From Paenibacillus sp. V4I3 (GTDB lineage: Bacteria; Bacillota; Bacilli; Paenibacillales; NBRC-103111), in the NCBI RefSeq assembly GCF_030817215.1, contig NZ_JAUSZA010000001.1, positions 7,809,501 through 7,873,500 on the forward strand: 64,000 bases of DNA. The letters are read 5' to 3'. Shown in pieces: positions 18,570-28,036 of the stretch; the first letter of the stretch is position 1; each line of letters opens with the position of its first letter. The position numbers and the translations under genes are program-made. A model generated the notes under the pieces. It saw only the letters and a list, made by a program, of their open reading frames with translations. It was not told the DNA's origin and made no database searches.

Positions 18570-19394
18570 CTATCCCTTTATTGCACCGTCTGCTATACCC
18601 TTCATAATGTATTTTTGCAGTAATAAATAGAAGAGAACGACCGGCAGCATGGCCAAAATCAATGAAGACAAGATGGCAGACCAGTCATTATTCCCGTATT
18701 GACCGAACAGCATATTGGTAGATAATAGCAAGGTATACGTCTTATAGTTTGTCAACATCAGTAACGGCAGAAGAAAGTCGTTCCATATCCATAACAGGTT
18801 TAAAATCGCAATCGTAGCCGTAATCGGCAGTAATAACGGAAATATGACGACAAAATATAATCGGAACTCACCGCACCCATCGATGACAGCTGCTTCATCC
18901 AGATCGCGGGGGATAGACTTTACAAAACCATGGTACAAAAAGATCGCAAAGGCGACACCCGTGCCTATATAGATCAATCCCAGACCCGTTGTTGAGCCCT
19001 GCACGGATAGCGCTTTTGAAATTTTAGTCAGCGTTATCATAATAGAGTGAAAGGGAATCAACGTGGACATAACGAACAGCAGAAATATAAATGCGCTTAA
19101 CTTCCCTGGTGTCCTAGATAGTTTATAGCCAGCCATCGATGCGCAAATAATAATGCCTAACAAACCAACCGATGCGATATATACCGTATTTCCTAAGCTT
19201 CTAACAAAATTAGTCTTATGGAACGCGCCAATATAATTTCCTACTTCCAAATGGGTAGGCAAAGATAAAATATTGTTCATCATGGCGCCTTCCGTCTTAA
19301 AGGAGTTCAGTAGCCCCATATAGATCGGAAACAATGTAAATATGGCAGCAGCAATGAGGATGAGCAGAATCATAAAGGAACCTATTCGATTCAT
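18570..19394 (-). CDS. CUT1 sugar ABC transporter permease (MalG type), second locus
   Basis: A 274-residue, six-helix permease with the EAA loop DEAAVIDGCGEFRLYF around residues 180-195. It starts at ATG 19394, which overlaps the stop of the upstream permease by 4 bases, behind AGAGGTGG; the in-frame ATG at 19424 lies within the previous gene and is less likely. Partner of the next gene; the ATP-binding subunit must come from elsewhere. Confidence 0.92.
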   Translation of the reverse strand: MNRIGSFMILLILIAAAIFTLFPIYMGLLNSFKTEGAMMNNILSLPTHLEVGNYIGAFHKTNFVRSLGNTVYIASVGLLGIIICASMAGYKLSRTPGKLSAFIFLLFVMSTLIPFHSIMITLTKISKALSVQGSTTGLGLIYIGTGVAFAIFLYHGFVKSIPRDLDEAAVIDGCGEFRLYFVVIFPLLLPITATIAILNLLWIWNDFLLPLLMLTNYKTYTLLLSTNMLFGQYGNNDWSAILSSLILAMLPVVLFYLLLQKYIMKGIADGAIKG

Positions 19395-20272
19395 GATTCC
19401 ACCTCTCTTCTCTTCATCAACCATAGCTGAATCAAGGTGATTAAGAACACGACTAGAAATAAGATCATCGCCTTAGCATTTGCATACCCATATCGATTAC
19501 TTGATTTAAATGCTTCTTCAAAAATGTTCAGCGCGATGACCTGCGTTGATCTGCCTGGACCACCGCCGGTTAACGAGTAGACGGCATCGAATGCTTTAAA
19601 CGAGCCGTTAAAGGTAAGAAATATACCAATCGTCAAGGCCGGATAAATCATCGGAAGCGTCACATATCGAAACGTTTTAAAAGCATTTGCCCCATCAATC
19701 GCAGCCGCTTCTTTCAGATGCTGAGGCACACCCTGCAAGGAGGCAATATAGATTACCATCAGGTAACCGACACCTCCCCATAGGGACACGATGACGATGG
19801 CGAAGAACGAATAAGCCGGATCACCGATCCACGATTTATCCAAAAAGGCGAATACCGAATGTTCGGCTATATACGGAAGTACTTTGGTGAAAATAAATAA
19901 CCACATAAAGCCGCCAATGATCAAGCTGATCATATTGGGCATGAAAAAAATCGTCCGGAACCATACCTTGCTGCGCCGTCTGGATTCCACGAGAACCGCC
20001 AGAAGCAGAGCGATCGCATTCTGAAGCACAACCATGAACACGACATATTTAAGGGTGAAGCCTACCGACTTTAGGAAGAACGGGTCCGCCGTCAATGCCT
20101 CGATGTAATTAGCCAATCCCACCATCCGATACGTGCGATTCAGTCCGTTCCAATTCGTAAGGCTATACCATGCGCCCCCGAATGCGGGGGCGAGTACGAA
20201 TACAGCGTAGAATAATAGAGCGGGGAACACGAAGGCTAATAGGATGACCGTCTTTTTTTGTTTCGTTGTCAT
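19391..20272 (-). CDS. CUT1 sugar ABC transporter permease (MalF type), second locus
   Basis: A 293-residue, six-helix permease. The EAA motif is KEAAAIDGANAFKTFRYVTLP around residues 185-205. The start chosen is ATG 20272, with GGGAGTGAG upstream; ATG 20299 in the same frame has no ribosome site. It lies 38 bases after the SBP gene. Translationally coupled to the MalG-type gene by a 4-base overlap. Confidence 0.9.
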   Translation of the reverse strand: MTTKQKKTVILLAFVFPALLFYAVFVLAPAFGGAWYSLTNWNGLNRTYRMVGLANYIEALTADPFFLKSVGFTLKYVVFMVVLQNAIALLLAVLVESRRRSKVWFRTIFFMPNMISLIIGGFMWLFIFTKVLPYIAEHSVFAFLDKSWIGDPAYSFFAIVIVSLWGGVGYLMVIYIASLQGVPQHLKEAAAIDGANAFKTFRYVTLPMIYPALTIGIFLTFNGSFKAFDAVYSLTGGGPGRSTQVIALNIFEEAFKSSNRYGYANAKAMILFLVVFLITLIQLWLMKRREVES

Positions 20273-20310
20273 TAGAATATTCTCACTCCCGGTCACCATA
20301 TATAGCCATG

Positions 20311-21630
20311 CTATTGCTGAGCCTTAGTCGCGTCTGCCCATTTCTTATCCAACGCTTTGATAATCTCGTCTTTCGTTACTTGCTTCGCATAGTAGCTTTG
20401 CAGCAGCTTCGCTTGTTCATCCGTGACGCCATTGGGAAGAGACAGATCCTGATAAGCCTTCCCTTGAGAGACGTAAGTCATCGCTTCATCGATCCAAGGG
20501 AACGATTTATACGTGTGAACCTTAGATACAGGATTGAACTTCAATTCTTGGAACAAGGCTGACGAATCCTTCGGATCAAGGATGTAGTTTAGAAGATCCA
20601 TGGCAACCTCTTTGTTCTTGCTTGTTGGAGATACCGCTAGAGACGTGGATGTTGATAGGTTAATCATCGTACCTTTCGGGTTATTGCTCACTGGAAGCGG
20701 TGCTACGCCGAATTCAATTTTTGGGTTCACCTTTTGAATCGCTTCTGCTTGCCACGGACCTTGAACCCACATAGCTGCTTTTCCGTTAGCGAAATCGGCT
20801 GATCCCTGGGCGCTGCCTACTTCAAATGGCTTATCGGTCCCATTTTGCATAACAATATCAATAATATTGAATACGTCCTGTACGTCTTTGTAGGAGGCTT
20901 CACCCTTGTTCATCTTTTGGATCCAATCCGGATGCTCTGAAGTCACGATTCCACCTAGCGACAGCGCCATAATCAGCTGCGGAATCCATGCCTCTTGGAA
21001 AGACAACTCGAAGGGTGCCACTTTGTTCGCTTTCAGCTTTTCTACAACCGCTTTCATTTCATCTAACGTTTGAGGTGCCTTCAGGCCTAAATCATTGAAC
21101 ACTTTTTTGTTGTACAAGTATCCCCATTCCAAGCTTTCAAGCGGTAATGCTACAATTTTGCCATCAAAGGTTACCGTCTTTTTAACATTATCGAACAAGC
21201 CTGCCGCAAATGGCTGATTGGACAGGTCACTCAAGTAACCGGCTTTGTAATAACTGGGTACGTCTGCTACAGCGTGCAGGGTGAACAAATCCGGCGCATC
21301 ATTGGAAGAAAGGCGAGTCTGCAAGATTTGCTTGGCTTGATCAGGATTCGGCATTTCAAGATTGATGGTGACATCAATATTTTTTTCAGCTTTTTCCTTT
21401 GCCTTAAATTGTTCAAAATATTTATCAAATTGATCCTTAAACCGCGGAAAGCCCATAAATACTTTCAATTCTACTTTCTTAGCTGGAGCAGGAGCAGATG
21501 CTGCCGGTTTCGAATCTGCCGGAGCAGGCGTAGCCTCTTTTCCGCCATTACTGGAGTTGGTGTTTGTGCCACAACCGACCATTGCGCCCAATAAGGTAAC
21601 ACTTAGCATTAAGTGAAGCGCTTTCTTCAT
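20311..21630 (-). CDS. Extracellular sugar-binding lipoprotein (SBP family 1), second locus
   Basis: Solute-binding lipoprotein of 439 residues. The signal peptide ends in lipobox LGAMVGC (Cys20), followed by an Ala/Pro/Lys-rich linker and a mature two-lobe domain. It starts at ATG 21630 after AGGGGGA. It is separated by 114 bases from the response regulator; a plausible -10 TATACT (minus strand, 21671-21676) lies in that gap, so the transporter probably has its own promoter controlled by the adjacent two-component system. Confidence 0.92.
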   Translation of the reverse strand: MKKALHLMLSVTLLGAMVGCGTNTNSSNGGKEATPAPADSKPAASAPAPAKKVELKVFMGFPRFKDQFDKYFEQFKAKEKAEKNIDVTINLEMPNPDQAKQILQTRLSSNDAPDLFTLHAVADVPSYYKAGYLSDLSNQPFAAGLFDNVKKTVTFDGKIVALPLESLEWGYLYNKKVFNDLGLKAPQTLDEMKAVVEKLKANKVAPFELSFQEAWIPQLIMALSLGGIVTSEHPDWIQKMNKGEASYKDVQDVFNIIDIVMQNGTDKPFEVGSAQGSADFANGKAAMWVQGPWQAEAIQKVNPKIEFGVAPLPVSNNPKGTMINLSTSTSLAVSPTSKNKEVAMDLLNYILDPKDSSALFQELKFNPVSKVHTYKSFPWIDEAMTYVSQGKAYQDLSLPNGVTDEQAKLLQSYYAKQVTKDEIIKALDKKWADATKAQQ

Positions 21631-21744
21631 TCTTCATTTCCCCCTAAAGAAGATTAGTAACTACAATTTCAGTATAGAGGAGAAGGGTTTTATGAATCAT
21701 TTGATGTTATTAGCATTCGTTATTGTACTTTATTGATTTCCGAG

Positions 21745-22830
21745 CTAATCCTTACGCATTTCCCCTGGTGTGAGCCCGAAATGTTTCTTAAACACGCGAT
21801 AAAAGTAAGCAATATCGATATAGCCTGTTAGCTCTGCTACACGTTTGATGGCTAGTCGTTGATCCATAATTAATTCCTTCGCTTTCTCCATCCTCTTACG
21901 AACGATATAGTCGGATAAATTTTCCCCGATGGAAACCTTAAATGTTCGACTTAGATGCTCCTTACTCACAAAAAAGTGATGAGAGACCGTCTCAAGGGAA
22001 ATCGTTTCTTGGAAGTGGCGGTCAATGTAAGCTTGTACGTCCTCGGGGGCTAATCGATTTTTATTTTTGCGGTAAGCTTCTATGACATCTATTGCATCAA
22101 TTAACCAATCACGCAGGATGGTATGAATCTCTCCTAAAGAGAACCCACTTAGCAATGCAGCACGTTCGCGTCGCTCTTCGATCCAAGCTGAATCCAAACC
22201 ATAGTCCGTACCAGCTGTAAACTCTTCCAGCAAGTGCAGAAAATCATGCACAATTCTAGCCGGTAATCTCCCGTCCAGTGCTTCTGAATAGCCTTCGGAT
22301 AAGAGGTCCTCTATCTTCACCAGTGTGTGGAGCACTGCGGGGCGATTAAGTTCCAAGAGATATTCATAAACCTGCTGCCGGTAATTCAAATAGGTGTCCA
22401 GCATCTTTTTATCCGTAAAAACGTGCGTATCCCATGAATTTGGTAGTTGTAGTGAAGCTTGCAGCTCCTCCACGCACCGAGAAAGGGCAGCGTTCAATTC
22501 AACCGGATTGATTGGCTTCAAAAGGTACTCGATGGCACGGGAACGTATCGCCTGCTTCAAATAAACGAAATCGTCAAAGCCGCTCATCACGATAATTTTA
22601 ACTTCGGGGTATCGTTCATTTAATACCTTCAGGAGCTCCACACCGTCCAGTCCCGGCATACGCATATCGGTGATCACGATGCTTGGATGCAGCGTCTCAA
22701 TCAGAACGATTCCTTCCCGCCCGCCGTCTGCTTCCCCAATGATATTCAGTCCAAGTTTGTTCCAAGCTCCCAATGATCTAACGACTTGTCTGGCCCATAG
22801 CTCGTCATCGATGATCAATACGTTCAGCAT
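21745..22830 (-). CDS. YesN-type response regulator, short form
   Basis: A 361-residue regulator, shorter than most YesN proteins (about 500). The receiver domain (1-120) contains IIDDELWARQ, the phospho-acceptor in VITDMRMPGLDG and YLLKP. A compact linker of about 130 residues is followed by an AraC double HTH at about 258-358 (LETVSHHFFVSKEHLSRTFK; IDIAYFYRVFKKHFGLTPGEMRK). It starts at ATG 22830 inside the 3' end of the kinase gene (26-base overlap), behind AAGGGGG. Expected to activate the downstream SBP-permease-GH5 genes. Confidence 0.93.
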   Translation of the reverse strand: MLNVLIIDDELWARQVVRSLGAWNKLGLNIIGEADGGREGIVLIETLHPSIVITDMRMPGLDGVELLKVLNERYPEVKIIVMSGFDDFVYLKQAIRSRAIEYLLKPINPVELNAALSRCVEELQASLQLPNSWDTHVFTDKKMLDTYLNYRQQVYEYLLELNRPAVLHTLVKIEDLLSEGYSEALDGRLPARIVHDFLHLLEEFTAGTDYGLDSAWIEERRERAALLSGFSLGEIHTILRDWLIDAIDVIEAYRKNKNRLAPEDVQAYIDRHFQETISLETVSHHFFVSKEHLSRTFKVSIGENLSDYIVRKRMEKAKELIMDQRLAIKRVAELTGYIDIAYFYRVFKKHFGLTPGEMRKD

Positions 22831-24595
22831 CCGTTTTGTCCCCTTCCTCCTGCGTAACAGCAGCCAGTACTAATACAACCAAAGTCCCTACCCCTGTCTT
22901 GCTAAATATTCGAACACCGCAGCCCTTGCCGAATTGCAGCTTGAGCCGTGCATGCACATTCCTTAATCCGATTCCCCTTTTCTTCCTTACATCGTTGTTC
23001 CTTGCTCGAGGCGCCAATTGTCCATCTCTCAGATCCGTTCGCAACTCGTATAGACGCTGGCCGTCAACGCCTACCCCGTCATCCTTAATGAAGATATAGA
23101 CTCGTTTACCTATCAACCTTATCCGAATCTCGATATTCCACTTGCCTTCCTTACGCTGTAGTCCGTGTTCAAAGGCATTCTCGAGAATCGGTTGGAGTGT
23201 GAATTTAGGAAGCCTTGCAGTAAGTGCCCTCTCATCTGTAGATACATGCATGCAGCAACGATCTACAAAGCGTTGTTCCTGAATATATAGGTAATTTCGC
23301 ATATGCTTAATTTCGTCTTCGAGAGGTACCAAATCACCGTCTGCACTGATGGAATAACGTAAAAGCTCCCCCATTACCCGGGTAATTTCATAAATTTCAG
23401 GCGCATCCTTCACCAATGCCATTCCCCCCATCAAATTCAGGGTATTATTGAGAAAATGCGGGTTGATTTGCGCCTGCAGAGCCATTAATTGCGCATTCTT
23501 CAGATCGATTTCCTGTTGATATTCAACCTCGATCAATTCCTTAATACGCTTCATCATGGAATTATAGCCGTTTTCCAGCAATCCGATTTCGTCCCTGCTT
23601 TGGACCGGAGACATTTTAAAATTATGAATATGTGTCATCTTCATTGTTTTGGCAAGCTTGACAATCGGCCTGCTAATCCGAAGCGATACGAAAATGGAAA
23701 GCAAAATAGAGGCTATAGCAAATAGGGTTCCTGTTAAAATCCCTGCTTGGATCGTCGGTTGTGCGCTTTGGTTAACTGTGCGAAGTGGAATGACCTTCAC
23801 CACCGTAAGTTGACCGTCCCCGACTCGTTTTAAGAAATAGAAATCCGTCTTGGTTCTACGAAAGGCCAATTCAAAATCATTCTGATCGAGGCTTTGAAGT
23901 TGAGACTGAAGCTCTAAAGCGTCCATTGTCTCCGTTGAGCCCGACAAAAGCTCCCCTTGATCGTTAATCAAGTAAACCGAGCTTTCTGATTCTGATTTTA
24001 AAATATCGCTGACTTCCCTCCACACTTGCTTGTTTATACGGACGGAAATACCGCCTAACAACATACGATCCTCAAATCGGTTCATACTGTGATATGCATA
24101 GATGGCACTGCCGGATTGTTTAAAATACATATTGATTGGTGTTTGAAGCATACGTCCCCAGTTGCCTTCCTGAATGTTTAAGGAATAAATGGTTCCGCTG
24201 TTTGCATAACTGACTGAGAATGCCTTTTGGATCGGATGAATATATAAATTCAACTCGTCTATCTTTCTGGAATTTGCATAGAAGGCAGACGTTAGTGTGT
24301 TTTTGATATAATTTTGCGTGTTAAATTGTACCCCGATATCAGGGTTGTTCATATCATTAAGTCCAGCCATGAGCGTTTGATTAATTTGTAAGGAATAAAA
24401 CAGAATATCGATTTGCTGATGGAGCTCCTCCAAATATTGATCGGCCCATAACATCCTCGAATTGTTCGCATTAATGATTTCCTTCTCTACGGAACTCCGT
24501 GTATTATTCGTGGCAATCCATGTGACGGTTACGACCGGCAGCGTGGTTAAGCAAATCATGAGTACCATCAATCGAAGACGTAGGCTTGTTCGCAT
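22805..24595 (-). CDS. YesM-type sensor histidine kinase, second locus
   Basis: A 596-residue membrane kinase with an N-terminal helix (about 8-28), an extracellular sensing domain, a second helix (about 280-303), HAMP and a His_kinase core. The H-box is INPHFLNNTLNLM, the N-box FTLQPILENAFEHGL, and glycine boxes are KDDGVGVDG and GIGLRNVHARL. It overlaps the downstream regulator by 26 bases. First gene of the second CUT1 locus. A small hairpin (GAAGATA / TATCTTC, 24619-24637) lies just upstream of its ribosome site. Confidence 0.93.
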   Translation of the reverse strand: MRTSLRLRLMVLMICLTTLPVVTVTWIATNNTRSSVEKEIINANNSRMLWADQYLEELHQQIDILFYSLQINQTLMAGLNDMNNPDIGVQFNTQNYIKNTLTSAFYANSRKIDELNLYIHPIQKAFSVSYANSGTIYSLNIQEGNWGRMLQTPINMYFKQSGSAIYAYHSMNRFEDRMLLGGISVRINKQVWREVSDILKSESESSVYLINDQGELLSGSTETMDALELQSQLQSLDQNDFELAFRRTKTDFYFLKRVGDGQLTVVKVIPLRTVNQSAQPTIQAGILTGTLFAIASILLSIFVSLRISRPIVKLAKTMKMTHIHNFKMSPVQSRDEIGLLENGYNSMMKRIKELIEVEYQQEIDLKNAQLMALQAQINPHFLNNTLNLMGGMALVKDAPEIYEITRVMGELLRYSISADGDLVPLEDEIKHMRNYLYIQEQRFVDRCCMHVSTDERALTARLPKFTLQPILENAFEHGLQRKEGKWNIEIRIRLIGKRVYIFIKDDGVGVDGQRLYELRTDLRDGQLAPRARNNDVRKKRGIGLRNVHARLKLQFGKGCGVRIFSKTGVGTLVVLVLAAVTQEEGDKTDAERIDHR

Positions 24596-25013
24596 CGTAG
24601 TAGAGTTCCTTTCTGAACGAAGATAGCGCTTATCTTCATGTTACTTTATCTTTTAAGGAATAGCATTCCTATTTTATAATCTTCATGCAAACTAGAATAA
24701 GCGCAAGTATCTCTTGCGCTTATGAATCAGAAGATCTTATTGAATAAGCTCTCATAGCTTAATTTTAGAGTTGCTGCATGCAGATGTCATTCTAATTTAT
24801 TGATTAACACTATTAGAAAATATTGATTTCGAAGAAATAATAAGGAGCTTTCCCAAAAGCAAATAAGTTCATATAGGGGCACAGAAACAAAAAAAATGAG
24901 GTGGCAAGGTTCTTGCCTTCTCATTTTTTTTGTTTTCTGTCGACTGCAAGGGAAAGTCACCCCATCTTTATTTCGCGGAACGTCGATCCGTTACGAGACG
25001 TTTCGAAGATCAT
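24596..25013. other. Intergenic region with inverted repeats, no gene seen
   Basis: No credible ORF. It holds GAAGATA-gcgct-TATCTTC (24619-24637), AGGAAT-agc-ATTCCT (24656-24670), a perfect 11-bp arm pair ATAAGCGCAAG / CTTGCGCTTAT (24697-24723), and a terminator at 24889-24931. The first three lie in the probable promoter/leader region of the kinase gene on the minus strand. Confidence 0.6.
24889..24931. terminator. Strong intrinsic terminator after the GH127 gene
   Basis: Eight A plus TGAG pairs with CTCA plus eight T, with an inner GGCAAG/CTTGCC stem. It is symmetrical and works on both strands; on the minus strand it follows the GH127 stop by about 80 bases. Confidence 0.85.
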
Positions 25014-26987
25014 TCAAACACGAATCCACACCGACATTTCACCAGGCTGTCGGTTGCCCCACAAGTAATACGGTACAGCTTTTAGCTTTACCGGCTCAGA
25101 AACATGCTGCTGCGCAAGCCGGCGGTACGCCATATTCTCTTGCCATGAATCTCGTTCCTCGGCGCGACCTTTCGCTTCAATAACGACCGCTCCACCGAGC
25201 AGCTCGGTATCGTAATACGATTGCAGCTCCGATTCACGATCGATAGACAAATTCGAAAGCAAGCTGCCGTTGTCCGTTTCCTCCAGACAATAAACAAGCG
25301 GACCGCGTTCAATAGCAGCTTTACCCGCATTGGCCCTGACCTCCGGATGCGAGGTAATCAACTGCGCCTCAAGCACGGGTTCCCATTCCACGATGTCTCC
25401 CTGTGCCCATTGCCTATTTACGGTCGCATATCCATTCACAACCTCGTATTCCGAAATCATGCCGTTAATTTTCATCACAGCTTGCCCATAGCACCAAAAC
25501 GGAATGCGTAACGCAAGCGTAAATGCTGCGCCCGGAACAGTAGTTAATTCAAACCGTACATAACCTTCCCAAGGAAGACGCGATTGCTGCTTCAGTGCCA
25601 CATGGCCAACAGCTAGCTCGAATTGCGCTTCGCTGCCGATGAACAGATGCGTATATACTTTGTTATCCTCAATAGAAGTTGTATAAATATAATCGTTTAA
25701 GGAGGTGAGAAGCCGCGCCACATTCGGTGGGCAGCAGGAGCAGCCGAACCATTTCTGCCGCACTGACTTCACGTGCCTACGGTCCGGGTTATTTAAGGAA
25801 GCCTTCGGCCATACTTCCAGTGGATTGACATAAAAATAATGTTTACCGTCCTGCGACATACTGCCTAAAACATTGTTGTACAGCGCCCGCTCTAGAACGT
25901 CGGCGTACTCGCTCTTCGCCTCCAGAAGCAGCATGCGGCGGGCGAAGAAGATTAGACCTATGGAAGCGCACGTCTCGGCATATACGGTATCGTTAGGCAA
26001 GTCGTGGTCGAAGGTAAACGCTTCGCCGTGATGTGTCGAGCCGATGCCGCCAGTAATGTACATCTGCCGCTTCGTCGTGTTATCCCACAATCGACGGCAC
26101 GCCTCGAGCAGCTCCCGGTCATCTATCAGGCTTGCAAGGTCGGCCATCGCCGTATACATATATACCGCCCGTACGGAATGGCCTACAGCGACGTCCTGTT
26201 CACGAACTGGCAAATGCGCCTGATTATAGGCTATTTGTTCGATAGACGGAATCGGCATCTCCTTCTTCATCCAATGACTGTACCCGCCTCTCTGCTTGCA
26301 TTCCTCAATCAAAAAGTTCGGCGATTGACCGCGCTCATCGATAAAAAATTGCGCCAACTTCAAATAACGCTCCTCACCCGTCGCTTGATACAGCTTCACT
26401 AACGCCAGTTCTATCTCCTGGTGACCGTCATAGCCCCTTAGTTTGCCTGGCTCGCGACCAAACACGGTGTCGATATAGTCGGCAAATTTGCACACGACAT
26501 CAAGCAGTTTCCGCTTTCCCGTGGCTTCGTAATACGCAACCGCTGCCTCTATCATATGACCCGCACAATAGAGTTCGTGCGCTTCATGAAGATTCGTCCA
26601 CTCGTTACCCGGTTCTTTGATCGAGTAATACGTGTTCAGATAACCGTTGCCATGTTGGGCCTTGGCAATTAGTTCGATTAACTCGTCCGCAGTTCGCTCC
26701 AGCTCGGGGTCGGGTTGGCTTGCAAGCGAGTATCCGACCGCTTCAATCCACTTCGCCACATCGCTGTCCTGGAAAACCATCCCTCCGAATTCGCCTTCTT
26801 CCATCCCGGCCGCAATCCGGAAATTACGGATTGCATAGCTCGGCTCGGCATCTGGAATCCGGTCGTTAAGTGCCTCCCATTGATAGGGAATAACCGTCCC
26901 CCGCACCAGCTCTGTAAATTGATTCCAAAACCCGTCCTGTATGCGTACACGCCTACTACTCTGCCGCTCGCTCATTGATATCCCCAT
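25014..26987 (-). CDS. Beta-L-arabinofuranosidase, GH127 (DUF1680)
   Basis: A 657-residue, cytosolic (no signal) GH127 enzyme, which removes beta-L-arabinofuranose from arabino-oligosaccharides such as those of extensins and other hydroxyproline-rich plant glycoproteins. The (alpha/alpha)6 barrel is followed by beta-sandwich domains. The zinc/catalytic set known from the Bifidobacterium enzyme is visible: Glu338 and Cys340 in YAETCAS and the cysteine pair Cys418/Cys419 in FGCSCCPPN; ITGGIGSTHHGEAF is also typical. It starts at ATG 26987 behind AGGAGG. A single-gene unit, divergent from the AraC regulator at 27134. Confidence 0.93.
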   Translation of the reverse strand: MGISMSERQSSRRVRIQDGFWNQFTELVRGTVIPYQWEALNDRIPDAEPSYAIRNFRIAAGMEEGEFGGMVFQDSDVAKWIEAVGYSLASQPDPELERTADELIELIAKAQHGNGYLNTYYSIKEPGNEWTNLHEAHELYCAGHMIEAAVAYYEATGKRKLLDVVCKFADYIDTVFGREPGKLRGYDGHQEIELALVKLYQATGEERYLKLAQFFIDERGQSPNFLIEECKQRGGYSHWMKKEMPIPSIEQIAYNQAHLPVREQDVAVGHSVRAVYMYTAMADLASLIDDRELLEACRRLWDNTTKRQMYITGGIGSTHHGEAFTFDHDLPNDTVYAETCASIGLIFFARRMLLLEAKSEYADVLERALYNNVLGSMSQDGKHYFYVNPLEVWPKASLNNPDRRHVKSVRQKWFGCSCCPPNVARLLTSLNDYIYTTSIEDNKVYTHLFIGSEAQFELAVGHVALKQQSRLPWEGYVRFELTTVPGAAFTLALRIPFWCYGQAVMKINGMISEYEVVNGYATVNRQWAQGDIVEWEPVLEAQLITSHPEVRANAGKAAIERGPLVYCLEETDNGSLLSNLSIDRESELQSYYDTELLGGAVVIEAKGRAEERDSWQENMAYRRLAQQHVSEPVKLKAVPYYLWGNRQPGEMSVWIRV

Positions 26988-27133
26988 ATGAAAATCCTCC
27001 TAGAACTGTAATCGATTTATATGACATTTGATTATCACTCTCATCCAGTTTATCCTTGAATATATGGATGAACTACGAATAAAACAAACCTATTTTTTAT
27101 AAAATTTCACACTGCATATGGAGGGTATTGGGA

Positions 27134-27997
27134 ATGAACGAATCAGGAATCATTTGGATGGAGCTGCCACCAGTGCCTTATTACATTACGACCGGGTTAT
27201 CGACCTTAAATCCGGGGGAGCAGCACCCGAGCCGGCGGAATATCGGCATCTTCGATCTGCTTTGGGTTGTCAAAGGGACGTTATACATCGGAGAAGAGGA
27301 TATGCAGTGGGAAGTTACGGAAGGACAGACACTATTACTATTGCCCGACCGTTATCACTACGCGGTGAAGCCCTGCGAGACGGAGACCCTTTTCTATTGG
27401 AATCACTTCGACTTTAAAGGGAGTTGGCTCCAGGCGGCGGACAATGCTGCAAACCCAGCCTACCCGGTCCAGCATGTATGGGCAAACCCCTATACAATTC
27501 GGATTCGGCAATATGCCTCGCCGCCGGAGTTTCCCCTTGCCGTGTGCCACCTTCGCAAAATGCTTGCATCGTCAGACCAACATCGCTCGGCGACCTTTTG
27601 GAACGAGCAGCAGCTGTTCATGGAGCTGCTGCGTCTACTAGAGGAAGGGTATCGTGGAAGCGACTCTTCCCCTGCCTTAAAGCTTGCAGAGAAAGCAGAA
27701 GCTTACCTTCGGCAGCACTTTCAGGCTGACGTAACGAATGAATCACTTGCGGAGGCTCTTCATTATCACCCGAACTATATTGTTAGGTGCATGAAAGAGA
27801 TCTACCACTGTACACCGATGGAATATCTGCACGAGTATCGACTGGAGCAAGCAAAGCTGCTGCTGATCAAAACGGATTGGGCGATCGGGCAAATCGCCGA
27901 TCGTGTCGGTTTCCAATACGCCCCATACTTCTCCAACTGCTTCAAACAGTATGCCGGCATCTCACCTCTGCGTTTCCGCAAGCAGTATTCACATTAG
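27134..27997 (+). CDS. AraC-family transcriptional regulator (cupin-type)
   Basis: A 287-residue one-component regulator. The N-terminal arabinose-binding-like cupin (residues about 15-130) should sense a sugar. The C-terminal AraC double HTH (about 185-285) is visible as LAEALHYHPNYIVRCMKE and VGFQYAPYFSNCFKQYAGISPLRFRK. It starts at ATG 27134 after GGAGGG; a TTG two codons earlier is possible. It is divergent from the GH127 gene with 146 bases between, so it probably regulates that gene. The gap holds TCATCC / GGATGA arms around 27045-27075 as a weak operator candidate. No clear terminator is seen in the 39 bases before the convergent GH32 gene. Confidence 0.9.
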   Translation: MNESGIIWMELPPVPYYITTGLSTLNPGEQHPSRRNIGIFDLLWVVKGTLYIGEEDMQWEVTEGQTLLLLPDRYHYAVKPCETETLFYWNHFDFKGSWLQAADNAANPAYPVQHVWANPYTIRIRQYASPPEFPLAVCHLRKMLASSDQHRSATFWNEQQLFMELLRLLEEGYRGSDSSPALKLAEKAEAYLRQHFQADVTNESLAEALHYHPNYIVRCMKEIYHCTPMEYLHEYRLEQAKLLLIKTDWAIGQIADRVGFQYAPYFSNCFKQYAGISPLRFRKQYSH

Positions 27998-28036
27998 TCG
28001 TTCTGCTAATGACGCCGTGCTTGTAACGCACTAATC

